From Anaerocolumna sp. AGMB13020 (GTDB lineage Bacteria; Bacillota; Clostridia; Lachnospirales; Lachnospiraceae), in assembly GCF_033100115.1 (NCBI RefSeq), contig NZ_CP136910.1, positions 4,157,001 through 4,221,000 on the forward strand: a DNA stretch of 64,000 nucleotides, read 5' to 3'. Positions 9,448 through 18,594 of this stretch are shown in pieces (position 1 is the stretch's first letter; each line of letters opens with the position of its first letter). The position numbers and the translations under genes are program-made. A model generated the notes under the pieces. The model had not been told where the DNA came from and ran no database searches. It worked only from the letters and a program-made list of their open reading frames with translations.

Positions 9448-10746
9448 ATGGGACTGGATGAAGTAAAATACAGCGCATATTTAAAGATTCTGCAGGAGGA
9501 ACTGGTGCCGGCTATGGGATGTACAGAGCCCATAGCCATTGCTTATGCGGCAGCAGTTGCGGGAAATACACTCTCCGGAGTACCGGAAAGGATAGAGGTA
9601 GAATTAAGCGGAAATATCATTAAAAATGCGAAAAGTGTTTATGTTCCCAATACCGGTGGTTTAAGAGGTATCAAAGGAGCAGTGGCTGCCGGAATAATAG
9701 CAGACTGCCCCCATAAGAAACTGGAAATACTGGAGGAAATTACAGAGAAGGAGCAGGAAAAGATTGCAAGATTTCTAGAAAGCTGCCCTATTGAGGTAAA
9801 AGAAGCAGACACCTCCCGGGTATTCGAGATCCTGGTCTCTGTATATAGAGGAAGTGACCGGGTTCGAGTACGTATTACAGATTATCATACAAATCTGGTA
9901 CTCATAGAGAAGAACGGTGAGATATTATTAGAGCTATCCCGGGAAGCAGCAATCAATTCCGTTCCGTCGGCGGCAGGAGATGGGGATAAAAAGGAGCTGC
10001 TCACTGCGGAGGATATCCTTACTTTTGCTGATACTGTAAGAATTGAGGATGTAAAAGAGCTGATAGAAAGGCAGATTGCATATAATATGGCAATTGCCGA
10101 GGAAGGCTTGCGGGGAAATTACGGTGCAAATATTGGTTCCGTACTTATGCGGACCGGCAGAGAAGATATACGCAACAAAGCCAAGGCTATGGCGGCAGCC
10201 GGTTCCGATGCCAGAATGAGCGGCTGTGGAATGCCGGTGGTTATTCTTTCCGGCAGTGGCAATCAGGGGATTACAGCTTCGGTACCCGTGGTGGTATATG
10301 GCAGAGAAATAAAAGCATCAGAAGAGAAAATCCTCCGTGCAGTGGTATTGTCGGATTTAATGACAATGTATCAGAAGAGTAAGATCGGAAGACTGTCTGC
10401 CTATTGCGGCGTAATAAGCGCAGGCTGCGGAAGCGGTGCAGGAATAGCATATCTCCAGGGAGGCGGTTTTAAAGAGATAGCTCACGCGGTTGTTAACGGA
10501 GTTGCGATACTTTCCGGAACAATCTGTGATGGAGCCAAGTCCTCCTGTGCGGCAAAGATTGCGATGGCAGTGGAAGCCGGAATCCTGGGGTATGATATGT
10601 ATGAAAACGGTCAGGAATTTTATGCCGGAGAAGGTATTGTTACAAAAGGAATAGAAAATACCCTCAATAATATCGGAATATTAGCTACAAAGGGAATGAA
10701 AGACACAGACAGTGAGATAATGAAGCTAATGCTAGCTTGTGATTAA
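9448..10746 (+). CDS. L-cysteine desulfidase / serine dehydratase-like (UPF0597, CyuA-type)
   Basis: Member of the UPF0597 / YhaM (CyuA) family, related to serine dehydratase alpha chains and the methanogen cysteine desulfidase. These use an iron-sulfur cluster to break L-cysteine into pyruvate, ammonia and sulfide. The reading frame is open from 9415, but ATG 9448 sits behind AGGAGGAAGG and is chosen, giving 432 residues. The N-terminal VPAMGCTEPIAIAYAAA and GGLRGIKGA strings are diagnostic. Cysteines likely to hold the cluster lie in SGCGMP, AYCGVISAGCGSGAG and ICDGAKSSCAAK. It is a monocistronic gene with its own promoter. Cysteine rather than serine as substrate is inferred from the family. 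Confidence 0.85.
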   Translation: MGLDEVKYSAYLKILQEELVPAMGCTEPIAIAYAAAVAGNTLSGVPERIEVELSGNIIKNAKSVYVPNTGGLRGIKGAVAAGIIADCPHKKLEILEEITEKEQEKIARFLESCPIEVKEADTSRVFEILVSVYRGSDRVRVRITDYHTNLVLIEKNGEILLELSREAAINSVPSAAGDGDKKELLTAEDILTFADTVRIEDVKELIERQIAYNMAIAEEGLRGNYGANIGSVLMRTGREDIRNKAKAMAAAGSDARMSGCGMPVVILSGSGNQGITASVPVVVYGREIKASEEKILRAVVLSDLMTMYQKSKIGRLSAYCGVISAGCGSGAGIAYLQGGGFKEIAHAVVNGVAILSGTICDGAKSSCAAKIAMAVEAGILGYDMYENGQEFYAGEGIVTKGIENTLNNIGILATKGMKDTDSEIMKLMLACD

Positions 10747-10747
10747 A

Positions 10748-10780
10748 GCCTGAAGTAAGGCAGGCATGTTTCTATTTTTT
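10748..10780 (+). terminator. Weak possible terminator
   Basis: GCCTG (10748-10752) pairs with CAGGC (10761-10765), and a T run follows at 10775-10780, just after the 9448 gene. The stem is short and the T run is 9 nt away, so this is tentative. Confidence 0.3.
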
Positions 10781-10904
10781 CTTATGCGTTGGAATAAATA
10801 ACAGGCAATAGCTGAATTAATGAACATTATCTAAGGTTATACCAGATGCAGTACTTAACTTTTTAGAGAGTAACGATAGAAATTATGAAAACGGAAGGTA
10901 CAGG

Positions 10905-11366
10905 ATGATACGTTTAATTGAAGAAGTTATGAGCAAGAAGATAATTGCAGAGGAAGTGCTTTATGATCTTCCGGAGTGGTTTGGCATACCTGATTCTACC
11001 AGACAATACATAGAGGATTCAGTACAGATGCCTTTTTTTGCTGCGTTTACAGAAACCGGAGTTGCCGGCTTTCTTACTGTGAAAGAAAATAACCGTTATA
11101 CCGCAGAAATACATGTAATGGGCATAAAAAAAGAATATCACAGGAAAGGTATCGGCAAGGAATTATATCGTGCCTGCTATGCCTGGTGTAAAAACAAAGG
11201 CTATGAATATCTTCAGGTAAAAACACTGGATGAATCCCATCCGGATGTTAATTATGCTATAACCAGGAAATACTATTTTGCAATGGGATTTCGTCCTATG
11301 GAATGTTTACCGGATTTATGGGGAAAAGAAAATCCATGTCTTATTATGGTGCAAGGTATTCAATAG
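10905..11366 (+). CDS. GNAT family N-acetyltransferase
   Basis: A 153-residue cytoplasmic acetyltransferase fold. The acetyl-CoA pyrophosphate loop reads KEYHRKGIGKELYRAC (the R/Q-x-x-G-x-G/A motif), preceded by the beta strand IHVMGIK. The C-terminal DVNYAITRKYYFAMGFRPMEC segment is the usual GNAT motif B region. The ATG start follows acggaaggtacagg. The acceptor substrate cannot be read from the sequence, and the neighbours give no lead because it has no close operon partner. Confidence 0.88.
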   Translation: MIRLIEEVMSKKIIAEEVLYDLPEWFGIPDSTRQYIEDSVQMPFFAAFTETGVAGFLTVKENNRYTAEIHVMGIKKEYHRKGIGKELYRACYAWCKNKGYEYLQVKTLDESHPDVNYAITRKYYFAMGFRPMECLPDLWGKENPCLIMVQGIQ

Positions 11367-11585
11367 TTTCGTGTATTATTATCTGTTGTTCAGGTGGTAT
11401 GAAGTGAACCAGTACCAGGCACAATAAGCAAGGCGTGTGTTCCGGGTCGTGTTTGAAGGCTCATTGCACTGTATCTGACCGTAAAGTGGGACACAGCCCT
11501 GTTGCTGCAGGGATTCAACCCTTGTACAGGAACAAAAATCCGACATATACAAAATGAAAATCTGAAGGAAAAGGTTTGTGGTATT

Positions 11586-12413
11586 ATGGGAGCGAAGATA
11601 CGTGATTTAAGTTTATATGAAAAGAAAATCATTAAAGACGAAGAATTCCCGGTGCAGATGTTTAAGAACCAGATACGCAGTCCGGGTGTATATTTTCAAA
11701 CTCACTGGCATGAGCATCTTGAGCTGCATTATGTATTAAAAGGTACCGGGTACTTTGTTTATGACAGAAAAAACATAATGGTAAAGGAAGGCAGCCTTGT
11801 AATCTTCAACAGCAATGTGCTGCATCAGGGAATCAGTGAAGACAAAGAATTTGATGCATTGGTAATAATTTTTGAAATGAGTGCTTTTTCAAAAGAGATA
11901 GCAGATTATAACGTTATCTTTCAGAGCCTGATCGAAGAGGATGATAGAGTTCAGGAACTTCTGACCTCGATCTGCAAAGAAGACATGGAGCGTAACCATG
12001 GCTATAAACTGGCAATTAAGGGTAAGCTTTATGAGCTGATAACTTACCTGTTTCGTAATTATGTTACAGAAAGCCTTTCACCCAGGGAGAATACCCTGAG
12101 GTTATATAATCTTGGCAGGATAAATACGGTAGTGCAGTATATACAGGAGAACTACAGTGAGCCTGTTACCAACAGGGAATTAGCTGATTTGATACATTTG
12201 AGCGAATACCGTTTCTGCCACCTCTTTAAAGAGAGTATGGGGAAAAGCCCTATCAATTATATAAACGAGGTTCGTCTAAAGAAAGCATATGAACTGATTA
12301 AAGAAAAAGAAAATTCTATTTCAGAAGTTGCAGTAAAGGTAGGTTTTTCTGACTACAATAATTTTGGAAGACTGTTTCGTAAGTATTATGGATTTCCACC
12401 GTCAAAAGTATGA
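11586..12413 (+). CDS. AraC family regulator with cupin sensor domain
   Basis: Transcription factor with an N-terminal cupin-type ligand-binding domain (residues ~20-120, including THWHEHLELHYVLKGTGYF) and a C-terminal AraC double helix-turn-helix (~175-275). The second HTH reads VAVKVGFSDYNNFGRLFRKYYGFPPSKV. The frame is open from 11502, but residues before ATG 11586 look non-coding, and aaggaaaagg lies just upstream; 275 residues is standard. It is encoded directly before a sugar isomerase and two dehydrogenases in the same direction, so it probably controls them in response to their sugar substrate (inference). Confidence 0.88.
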   Translation: MGAKIRDLSLYEKKIIKDEEFPVQMFKNQIRSPGVYFQTHWHEHLELHYVLKGTGYFVYDRKNIMVKEGSLVIFNSNVLHQGISEDKEFDALVIIFEMSAFSKEIADYNVIFQSLIEEDDRVQELLTSICKEDMERNHGYKLAIKGKLYELITYLFRNYVTESLSPRENTLRLYNLGRINTVVQYIQENYSEPVTNRELADLIHLSEYRFCHLFKESMGKSPINYINEVRLKKAYELIKEKENSISEVAVKVGFSDYNNFGRLFRKYYGFPPSKV

Positions 12414-12566
12414 TATAGCAAAATAATATGACTATTCAGCAATACATCTATAGAAATTTACGTTGGGAAATAATATGATTGTAGTATCAATATATAAGTC
12501 GAAGGAAAGCTTTTATACATGATGTTATAAAGTGTACATTTGCTTAGAAGGTAAAGGAGGTAACTT

Positions 12567-13535
12567 ATGAAATTAGGAACATTTTCAGTAGTACTTGGAG
12601 ATCTGACACTGGATAAGGCTTGTGAATTCCTGCATGGTAAAGGAGTTCAGATGATTGAAATCGGATGCGGCGGACATCCCGGTAAAGCTCATTGTGATGC
12701 AGAACTGTTACTGAAGAATGAGGAAAAATACGAAGAATTCAAAGCAACAATAGCAAAATATGAGTTACAGATCAGTGCATTAAGCGCCCATGGCAATATG
12801 GTTCATCCTGTTAAGGAGATTGCAGATAAATTTGATGAGGATCTGACCAACGCGATTCTTCTGGCTGAGAAATTGGGAGTTCCTGTAGTAAATACTTTTT
12901 CCGGCTGCCCTGGCGGAAGTCCTGAGGATAAGACACCTAACTGGGTGACCTGCTCCTGGCCGGAGGACTATATGCATGCCCTGGAATATCAGTGGAATGA
13001 GGTACTTATACCATATTGGAAGAAAAAAGCCGCTTTTGCAAAAGAACACGGCATAAAGATAGCCTTGGAACTTCATCCGGGCTTCTGCGTATATAACACG
13101 AAGACACTACTTCGTTTGAGAGAAGCAGCAGGACCTGAAATCGGTGCCAACTTCGATCCCAGTCACTTAATCTGGCAGGGGATGGATCCTTGTGCTGCAA
13201 TCAGAGAGCTTGGCAAACAGGGAGCTATTTTCCATTTCCATGCCAAAGATACCAAGATTGACCCCATTAACTGCAAGGTAAACGGTGTTCTTGATACCAC
13301 TCATTACGGTGATGAAATCAATCGTTCCTGGATTTTCCGTTCCGTTGGATATGGTCATGGAGAGGATTATTGGAAAGCAATGATTTCCGAGCTAAGACTG
13401 GCAGGTTATGATTATGCGATCAGCATTGAGCACGAAGACAGCCTGATGACAGGAAAAGAAGGTCTCTCCAAAGCAATCAGCTTTCTTCAGAATGTACTGA
13501 TATTTGAAGAACGCGGGCAGATGTTCTGGGCATAA
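12567..13535 (+). CDS. Sugar phosphate isomerase/epimerase (AP-endonuclease-2 TIM barrel)
   Basis: A 322-residue TIM-barrel enzyme of the xylose-isomerase-like superfamily that includes IolE/IolI, tagatose/psicose epimerases and hydroxypyruvate isomerase. The divalent metal ligands are placed as in the family: Glu in ALELHPGF, Asp/His in ANFDPSHLIW, His/Asp in FHFHAKDTK and Glu in SIEHED. The ATG start follows a strong aaaggaggt site. It heads a set with two Gfo/Idh/MocA oxidoreductases, a combination typical of oxidation-isomerisation routes for inositols, keto-sugars or modified glycosides. The exact substrate is unknown. Confidence 0.88.
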   Translation: MKLGTFSVVLGDLTLDKACEFLHGKGVQMIEIGCGGHPGKAHCDAELLLKNEEKYEEFKATIAKYELQISALSAHGNMVHPVKEIADKFDEDLTNAILLAEKLGVPVVNTFSGCPGGSPEDKTPNWVTCSWPEDYMHALEYQWNEVLIPYWKKKAAFAKEHGIKIALELHPGFCVYNTKTLLRLREAAGPEIGANFDPSHLIWQGMDPCAAIRELGKQGAIFHFHAKDTKIDPINCKVNGVLDTTHYGDEINRSWIFRSVGYGHGEDYWKAMISELRLAGYDYAISIEHEDSLMTGKEGLSKAISFLQNVLIFEERGQMFWA

Positions 13536-13671
13536 CAGGAAGGGTAGTGCTAGTAAAGGATAGGATATACCAGTTTTATCAGAGACAAGATGAAGGAGAC
13601 TTGGATAGGAGTTGGATATAGGCTGTAGCTACAGTACTATAACCGTTCCAAAATCCAGAAAGAGGAATTGT

Positions 13672-14724
13672 ATGTTACAGGATATGAAGATTGCTATTGT
13701 AGGCCTTGGCGGAATGGGAGACTGGCACAGAGAGCTGATAGAATCCATTGATGGTCTTACATTAGCTGGAATATATGATATCAAAGAAGAAAGACAGGAA
13801 TACGCAAAAGAGAAAAATATCAGGGTATATGGAAGCTTTGATGAACTTTTGGCTGATGAAGAAGTTGAATTATGTCTGATTGCAACACCCAATGACCTTC
13901 ATAAACCACTTGCCATAGCTGCAATGAAAGCCGGTAAGCATGTGGTAAGTGAAAAACCCGTAACTCTTAGCTCAGAAGATCTCAAGGAGATGATAGCAGC
14001 ATCGGAGGAGACCGGCAAATTATTCACAGTACATCAGAACAGGCGATGGGATGAAGATTTCCTTACCATGAAGAAGATATATGATGACAATCTTTTGGGA
14101 GAAGTATTCCGCATAGAGTCCCGTGTTCATGGTTCCAGAGGAATTCCGGGAGACTGGAGGCAGCTTAAGGAACAGGGTGGCGGAATGGTTCTGGACTGGG
14201 GCGTACATTTACTGGACCAGATCCTTCTTATGCTGAAAGGGGTTAAGCTTAACAAGGTATATGCAACCATTACCCATGTCACCAATCAACTGGTGGATGA
14301 TGGCTTTACCACCAGTCTGCTGTTTGAAAACGGAGTGGAGGTTATTATTGAAGTAGGGACCAGTAATTTCGTTAACCTGCCCAGATGGTATATGCTTGGT
14401 GCCAATGGTACAGCAATTATTGAAGACTGGAGCTTAAAAGGTGAGATTGTAAGTGCAAAAGGCCAGAATGAAAAGGACGTAGTTCCCGTTAAGACAGCAG
14501 CAGGACTTACAAAGACCATGGCTCCCAGAAGAGATGACACCATCGCTAAGACAGAACTTCCTGTTGTAAAGAGTGATATCAGAGACTTCTACCGAAATGT
14601 AATCAAGACTATTCGCGGGGAAGAAGAAATAAATGTTAAGCTGCCGGAAGTTGCAAGAGTTATGAGGCTGATGGAAGCAATCTTTGAAGCTGCAGAGAAA
14701 CAGCAGGTAGTGGATTTTGAATAA
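13672..14724 (+). CDS. Gfo/Idh/MocA family NAD(P)-dependent oxidoreductase (1)
   Basis: A 350-residue sugar or inositol dehydrogenase-like protein. ATG 13672 is preferred over the upstream TTG 13612 because agaaagagg precedes it and MLQDMKIAIVG begins the Rossmann fold. The dinucleotide loop is VGLGGMGDWH. The family's EKPVT motif carries the likely catalytic Lys, and DWGVHLLDQ matches the conserved D-x-x-x-H segment. It probably forms one transcript with the epimerase upstream and the second oxidoreductase 27 bp downstream. Two non-identical paralogues in tandem suggest that they act on successive intermediates or opposite ends of a redox-isomerisation path (inference). Confidence 0.88.
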   Translation: MLQDMKIAIVGLGGMGDWHRELIESIDGLTLAGIYDIKEERQEYAKEKNIRVYGSFDELLADEEVELCLIATPNDLHKPLAIAAMKAGKHVVSEKPVTLSSEDLKEMIAASEETGKLFTVHQNRRWDEDFLTMKKIYDDNLLGEVFRIESRVHGSRGIPGDWRQLKEQGGGMVLDWGVHLLDQILLMLKGVKLNKVYATITHVTNQLVDDGFTTSLLFENGVEVIIEVGTSNFVNLPRWYMLGANGTAIIEDWSLKGEIVSAKGQNEKDVVPVKTAAGLTKTMAPRRDDTIAKTELPVVKSDIRDFYRNVIKTIRGEEEINVKLPEVARVMRLMEAIFEAAEKQQVVDFE

Positions 14725-14751
14725 AACTAGAGATTGAAAGCGGGGAAAACA

Positions 14752-15831
14752 ATGGATAAAGTAAAGATAGGTATTATTGGTTGTGGCGGAATTGCCAACG
14801 GTAAACATCTGCCGGCTATTAAAAGAAATGGAAACTTTGAGATCATAGCTTTTTGTGACCTGCAGAAAGAAAGAGCTGAAAAGGCTAAGACCGAATATGG
14901 TACAGCTGCTTCCAAAGTTTATACAGATTATCGGGAATTATTAAAGGAAAAGGAAATACAGGCAGTATATGTCCTGACACCAAATAAATCCCACGCATCC
15001 ATATCAATTGATGCCATGGAAGCAGAGAAGCATGTAATGTGTGAGAAGCCTATGGCAAAGACTTATGAGGATGCAAAGAAGATGGTAGAAACTGCAAGGA
15101 ATACAGGAAAGATTCTTACTATCGGCTATCAGAACAGATACCGTGCAGATTCCACTTATCTTAAGAGAGCCTGCAGCAATGATGATCTGGGTGAAATCTA
15201 TTATGCAAGAGCTCACGCTGTCAGAAGAAGAGCAGTACCTACCTGGGGAGTATTCTTAAATGAGGAAGAGCAGGGGGGAGGACCTTTAATCGATATCGGA
15301 ACCCATGCGCTTGATTTAACTCTCTGGATGATGAATAACTATGAAGTGGAATCCGTAACAGGTTCTGTGTACCGTAAGCTGGCAGAACAGAAGGAACAGG
15401 GAAACGCTTTTGGGGAATGGGATCCGGAAATCTTTACAGTGGAAGATTCTGCTTTCGGTTTTATCAAAATGAAGAATGGTGCTACAATTCATTTGGAAGC
15501 CTCCTGGGCGCTTAATACACTGGAAGTGGATGAAGCAAAAGTAAGTTTATGTGGAACCAGAGCCGGAGCGGATATGAAGGAAGGCCTTAGAATCAACAGG
15601 GTTCAATATAACAAACAATGCGTCGAGAAACCGGATCTTGGTTCTGGCGGTGTGGCATTCTTTGACGGCAAAACAGAGAATGATTCTGATGTAGAACAGA
15701 GAATCTTTTATAATGCCATTACAAAAGGGGAAGAACTGGTGGTAAAACCGGAACAGGCACTTGTTGTAACCCAGGTATTGGAAGCTATCTATGAAGCAGG
15801 CAGAACGGGTAAAACGGTATATTTCAATTAA
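14752..15831 (+). CDS. Gfo/Idh/MocA family NAD(P)-dependent oxidoreductase (2)
   Basis: A second, divergent Gfo/Idh/MocA enzyme, 359 residues from ATG 14752 (behind gaaagcgggg; a TTG at 14734 is in frame but poorer). The Rossmann glycine motif is IGCGGIANGKH. MCEKPMAKT contains the conserved EKP lysine motif, and DIGTHALDLTLWMM the conserved D-x-x-x-H catalytic pair. The C-terminal alpha/beta substrate domain is complete. It is the last gene of the epimerase/dehydrogenase set and is followed by a good terminator at 15892. The substrate is likely a cyclic polyol or keto-glycoside, but this is not determinable. Confidence 0.88.
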   Translation: MDKVKIGIIGCGGIANGKHLPAIKRNGNFEIIAFCDLQKERAEKAKTEYGTAASKVYTDYRELLKEKEIQAVYVLTPNKSHASISIDAMEAEKHVMCEKPMAKTYEDAKKMVETARNTGKILTIGYQNRYRADSTYLKRACSNDDLGEIYYARAHAVRRRAVPTWGVFLNEEEQGGGPLIDIGTHALDLTLWMMNNYEVESVTGSVYRKLAEQKEQGNAFGEWDPEIFTVEDSAFGFIKMKNGATIHLEASWALNTLEVDEAKVSLCGTRAGADMKEGLRINRVQYNKQCVEKPDLGSGGVAFFDGKTENDSDVEQRIFYNAITKGEELVVKPEQALVVTQVLEAIYEAGRTGKTVYFN

Positions 15832-15891
15832 CATAGAAATCAAAGGGAGGCTGCGGCAGACACCTGCTGTATTCTCCCGGATGGTTCTGCT

Positions 15892-15938
15892 GGATGGTCA
15901 AATGTATGAAAAATTCACATTTGGGCCATCCTTTTTCT
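15892..15938 (+). terminator. Rho-independent terminator
   Basis: GGATGG...AAATGT pairs with ACATTT...CCATCC (15892-15905 with 15917-15931), followed by TTTTTCTGTT. It closes the epimerase-dehydrogenase transcript. Confidence 0.8.
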
Positions 15939-15949
15939 GTTATATTCAC

Positions 15950-15978
15950 TTGACAAATCAGGGTACATTTTAGATAAT
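15950..15978 (+). promoter_or_regulatory. Sigma-A promoter for the TPR lipoprotein gene
   Basis: TTGACA (15950-15955), 17-bp spacer and GATAAT (15973-15978). A transcript starting at ~15985 would begin with the two-hairpin leader, copy 2. Confidence 0.75.
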
Positions 15979-15981
15979 TCT

Positions 15982-16047
15982 AAAGAGGCGAGAGAACTGA
16001 CAGGGGGCATTCCCCTGAATTCGTATGCGTTGACACGCAGATGGGAG
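15982..16047 (+). ncRNA. Candidate structured leader, copy 2 (two hairpins + GATGGGAG)
   Basis: AAAGAGGCGAG (15982-15992) is followed by hairpin 1 (CAGGGG 16001-16006 with CCCCTG 16012-16017), an 8-nt linker, hairpin 2 (TGCGT 16026-16030 with ACGCA 16035-16039) and GATGGGAGG as ribosome site. It has the same architecture as 1904-1996. Stem changes are compensated (GAC/GTC to GGG/CCC; T-A to C-G). The leader fills nearly the whole predicted 5' untranslated region. Confidence 0.55.
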
Positions 16048-16052
16048 GAAAG

Positions 16053-17300
16053 ATGAAATATAATAAGGGAATACAAAGGGCAGGACTGCCTTTTCATATA
16101 TCTGGAAAGTTACTGGCTATCATAATGATCATACCGGTATTTTTGTTAACCGGCTGCGGCGGCAAATCACCGGGAGATTATTATAAAGAAGGACAGGCGT
16201 ATTTTGGCAGCGGCAATTATGAAAAAGCGGACGAAAGTTTCTCCAAAGCCATAGAAGGCAACAAAGAGAGAGCAGATTATTACATCAGTTATGCTATGAA
16301 CTTAATACAGCTTAAGAGATATGAGGATGCCATTATTAATTTTGAGCGAAGTATTCTGGATAAAGACAACGGAGTAGTAAGAAAAAATAATAAAAGAGCC
16401 TACAGAGGAGAAGGGATAGCATACTATAGAGCCTATGATTATGCCTCCGCCATAGAAAATTTTAATAAAGCTCTTAAAATCAATGAATTAGAGGATATGA
16501 ATCAGGACATTTTATCTTATAAGGGGAAAGCACAAGAGAAATCAGGCTTGTATAAAGAAGCGGCAAAAACCTTTACAGAAATCATAGAAAATAACAAGAG
16601 CAACGCCCAGGCTTATATCAACAGAGGTGATATTTACCGTAAGATGGGTGAGTATGAGAAGAGCCTGACTGATTATGATAAAGCAATCAAGCTGAAAACT
16701 TCGAATTATGATTACTACCTCGCGAAATATTTTCTGCTCCTTGATATGGAGGACAAGGAAGGGGCAGGGGAAGTATTGAACCAGGCAGCAGCCATAAACG
16801 GTACCACCGAGGAAGATAAGTTTAATATGGCTAAGATAACATATTATAAGGGAGATTTTGAAACTGCCATACAGATGTTTGGAGAAGCTTTTGGCAATGG
16901 ATTTACGGAGAGTTACTATTATCTGGGAAGTATCTATGAGCAGCAGAAGGATTATGAAAATGCTGTAACGAACTATGGCAAATATCTTGAAACTGATTCG
17001 GGCTCCGACAATGGCAGGGCTTATAATCAGACAGCAGAATGTCTCATAAAACTTAAGAATTATGAAGAAGCACTGGTTTATATTGAAGATGGTATTAAGG
17101 TAAATGATATATCCGTAAATCAGGAGCTTAAAAGAAACCAGATTATTGTATACGAGCATCTGGATCGCTTCGAGGAGGCTTATAAGCTTGTGGAAGCTTA
17201 TTTAAAAGTCTATCCGGAGGATGAAGCTGCTAAGAAAGAAGCGGTATTCTTAAAGAGCCGGCTTCCAGACACTGTTCTTATCAAAAAAGAAACAGAATAA
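16053..17300 (+). CDS. TPR-repeat lipoprotein
   Basis: A 415-residue, membrane-anchored outer-face protein. ATG 16053 is chosen because ATG 16041 lies inside the GATGGGAGG ribosome site. A basic N-terminus and hydrophobic segment lead to a lipobox, LLTGC, with the modified Cys at ~35. The rest is a run of tetratricopeptide repeats (for example NYEKADESFSKAIEGN, DYASAIENFNKALKINE, EYEKSLTDYDKAIKLK). These make a helical scaffold for protein contacts; no catalytic domain is visible. It is transcribed from a strong promoter through a two-hairpin leader, and hflX begins 50 bp later, probably in the same transcript. The binding partner is unknown. Confidence 0.88.
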   Translation: MKYNKGIQRAGLPFHISGKLLAIIMIIPVFLLTGCGGKSPGDYYKEGQAYFGSGNYEKADESFSKAIEGNKERADYYISYAMNLIQLKRYEDAIINFERSILDKDNGVVRKNNKRAYRGEGIAYYRAYDYASAIENFNKALKINELEDMNQDILSYKGKAQEKSGLYKEAAKTFTEIIENNKSNAQAYINRGDIYRKMGEYEKSLTDYDKAIKLKTSNYDYYLAKYFLLLDMEDKEGAGEVLNQAAAINGTTEEDKFNMAKITYYKGDFETAIQMFGEAFGNGFTESYYYLGSIYEQQKDYENAVTNYGKYLETDSGSDNGRAYNQTAECLIKLKNYEEALVYIEDGIKVNDISVNQELKRNQIIVYEHLDRFEEAYKLVEAYLKVYPEDEAAKKEAVFLKSRLPDTVLIKKETE

Positions 17301-17349
17301 TCTATACACGGAAATCAATCAAAATATTCAGTCAGAATGGGAGACGACC

Positions 17350-18594
17350 ATGAGCGATTTGTATGATGTAAAAGAGCAGGAAGAACGCCTGATCTTAGTG
17401 GGTGTGGAAACAGGTCCGGGAGATGATACGAGAGATTGTCTGGAAGAACTGAAAGAGCTGGCAAAGACTGCCGGAGCAGAGACCCTTGAGATTGTAATCC
17501 AGAACCGGGAAAGCGTACACCCTGGAACCTATATTGGTAAGGGAAAGATAGAAGAGGTAAGGCTGTTGGCGGAAGAACTGGGAGCTACCGGCGTAGTTTG
17601 TGATGACGAGTTGTCACCTGCCCAGTTAAAGAATCTTGAAGATGCTCTGCAGATGAAAGTAATGGATCGTACCATGCTGATTCTGGATATCTTTGCACAG
17701 CATGCAGTCACCAAGGAAGGAAAGATTCAGGTAGAGTTAGCGCAATTAAAATACCGGGCAACCCGCCTTGTCGGTATGAGAAATTCCTTATCCCGTTTAG
17801 GAGGCGGTATTGGTACCAGAGGACCCGGTGAGAAGAAATTAGAGGTGGACAGAAGATTAATAAGAGACAGGATATCTCAGTTAAACAAAGAACTTACGGA
17901 TGTCAAACAAGCCAGAGAAACAACAAGGGAATTAAGAAGTAAAAATCCCATTCCGGTTATCGCAATCGTTGGCTACACCAATGCAGGCAAATCAACTCTT
18001 TTGAACCACCTGACCGGAGCAGGTGTACTGGAGGAAGATATGCTGTTTGCTACGTTGGATCCCACTACCAGAAACATTGTACTTCCAAGCGGAGAACAGG
18101 TGCTCTTGACAGATACCGTAGGTTTTATCAGAAAACTTCCACATCATCTGATAGAAGCATTTCGAAGCACCCTGGAAGAGGCGAAATATGCCGATATGAT
18201 TCTCCATGTGGTTGACAGCTCCAATCCATCGGCCTACAAGCATATGCACGTAGTTTATGAAACCTTACGGAATCTGGGCATCAAAGATAAGACAGTTGTA
18301 ACCTTGTTTAATAAACAGGATCTGCTGGAGACCGATATTATCATCAAGGACTTTAAAGCCGACAGAACCTTAAAGATATCTGCCAGAGAAGAAAAAGGCC
18401 TTGACCAGCTGCTGAATGTAATAGAGGAACTCTTAAGGGAGAGCAAGGTCTTAATTGAGAGGGTATTTTCCTATCAGGAGGCAGGACGGATTCAGATAAT
18501 CCGCAAGTACGGCCAGCTGCTGTTAGAGGATTACAGAGAAGAAGGTATCTATATCAAAGCTTATGTACCCAGAGACGTGATTGGGATGATTTAA
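17350..18594 (+). CDS. hflX: Ribosome-associated GTPase HflX
   Basis: A 414-residue GTPase that in other bacteria binds the 50S subunit and splits stalled or hibernating ribosomes. The N-terminal HflX domain has the characteristic PGTYIGKGKIEE and the following RLGGGIGTRGPGEKKLEVDR strings. The G domain carries the P-loop GYTNAGKSTLLN (~207-218), DTVGFIRKLPHHLIEAF as G3/switch II, NKQD as G4 and SAREEKG as G5. The C-terminal ~50 residues are the usual short HflX tail. The ATG start follows gggagacgacc. It follows the TPR lipoprotein gene closely. Confidence 0.95.
   Translation: MSDLYDVKEQEERLILVGVETGPGDDTRDCLEELKELAKTAGAETLEIVIQNRESVHPGTYIGKGKIEEVRLLAEELGATGVVCDDELSPAQLKNLEDALQMKVMDRTMLILDIFAQHAVTKEGKIQVELAQLKYRATRLVGMRNSLSRLGGGIGTRGPGEKKLEVDRRLIRDRISQLNKELTDVKQARETTRELRSKNPIPVIAIVGYTNAGKSTLLNHLTGAGVLEEDMLFATLDPTTRNIVLPSGEQVLLTDTVGFIRKLPHHLIEAFRSTLEEAKYADMILHVVDSSNPSAYKHMHVVYETLRNLGIKDKTVVTLFNKQDLLETDIIIKDFKADRTLKISAREEKGLDQLLNVIEELLRESKVLIERVFSYQEAGRIQIIRKYGQLLLEDYREEGIYIKAYVPRDVIGMI

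Noticed and set aside
11436..11495. Weak nested stem (tgtgttcc/gggacaca with gggtc/gacc) before the AraC gene
   Set aside because: Short stems over a 60-nt span with no second copy; could easily be chance.
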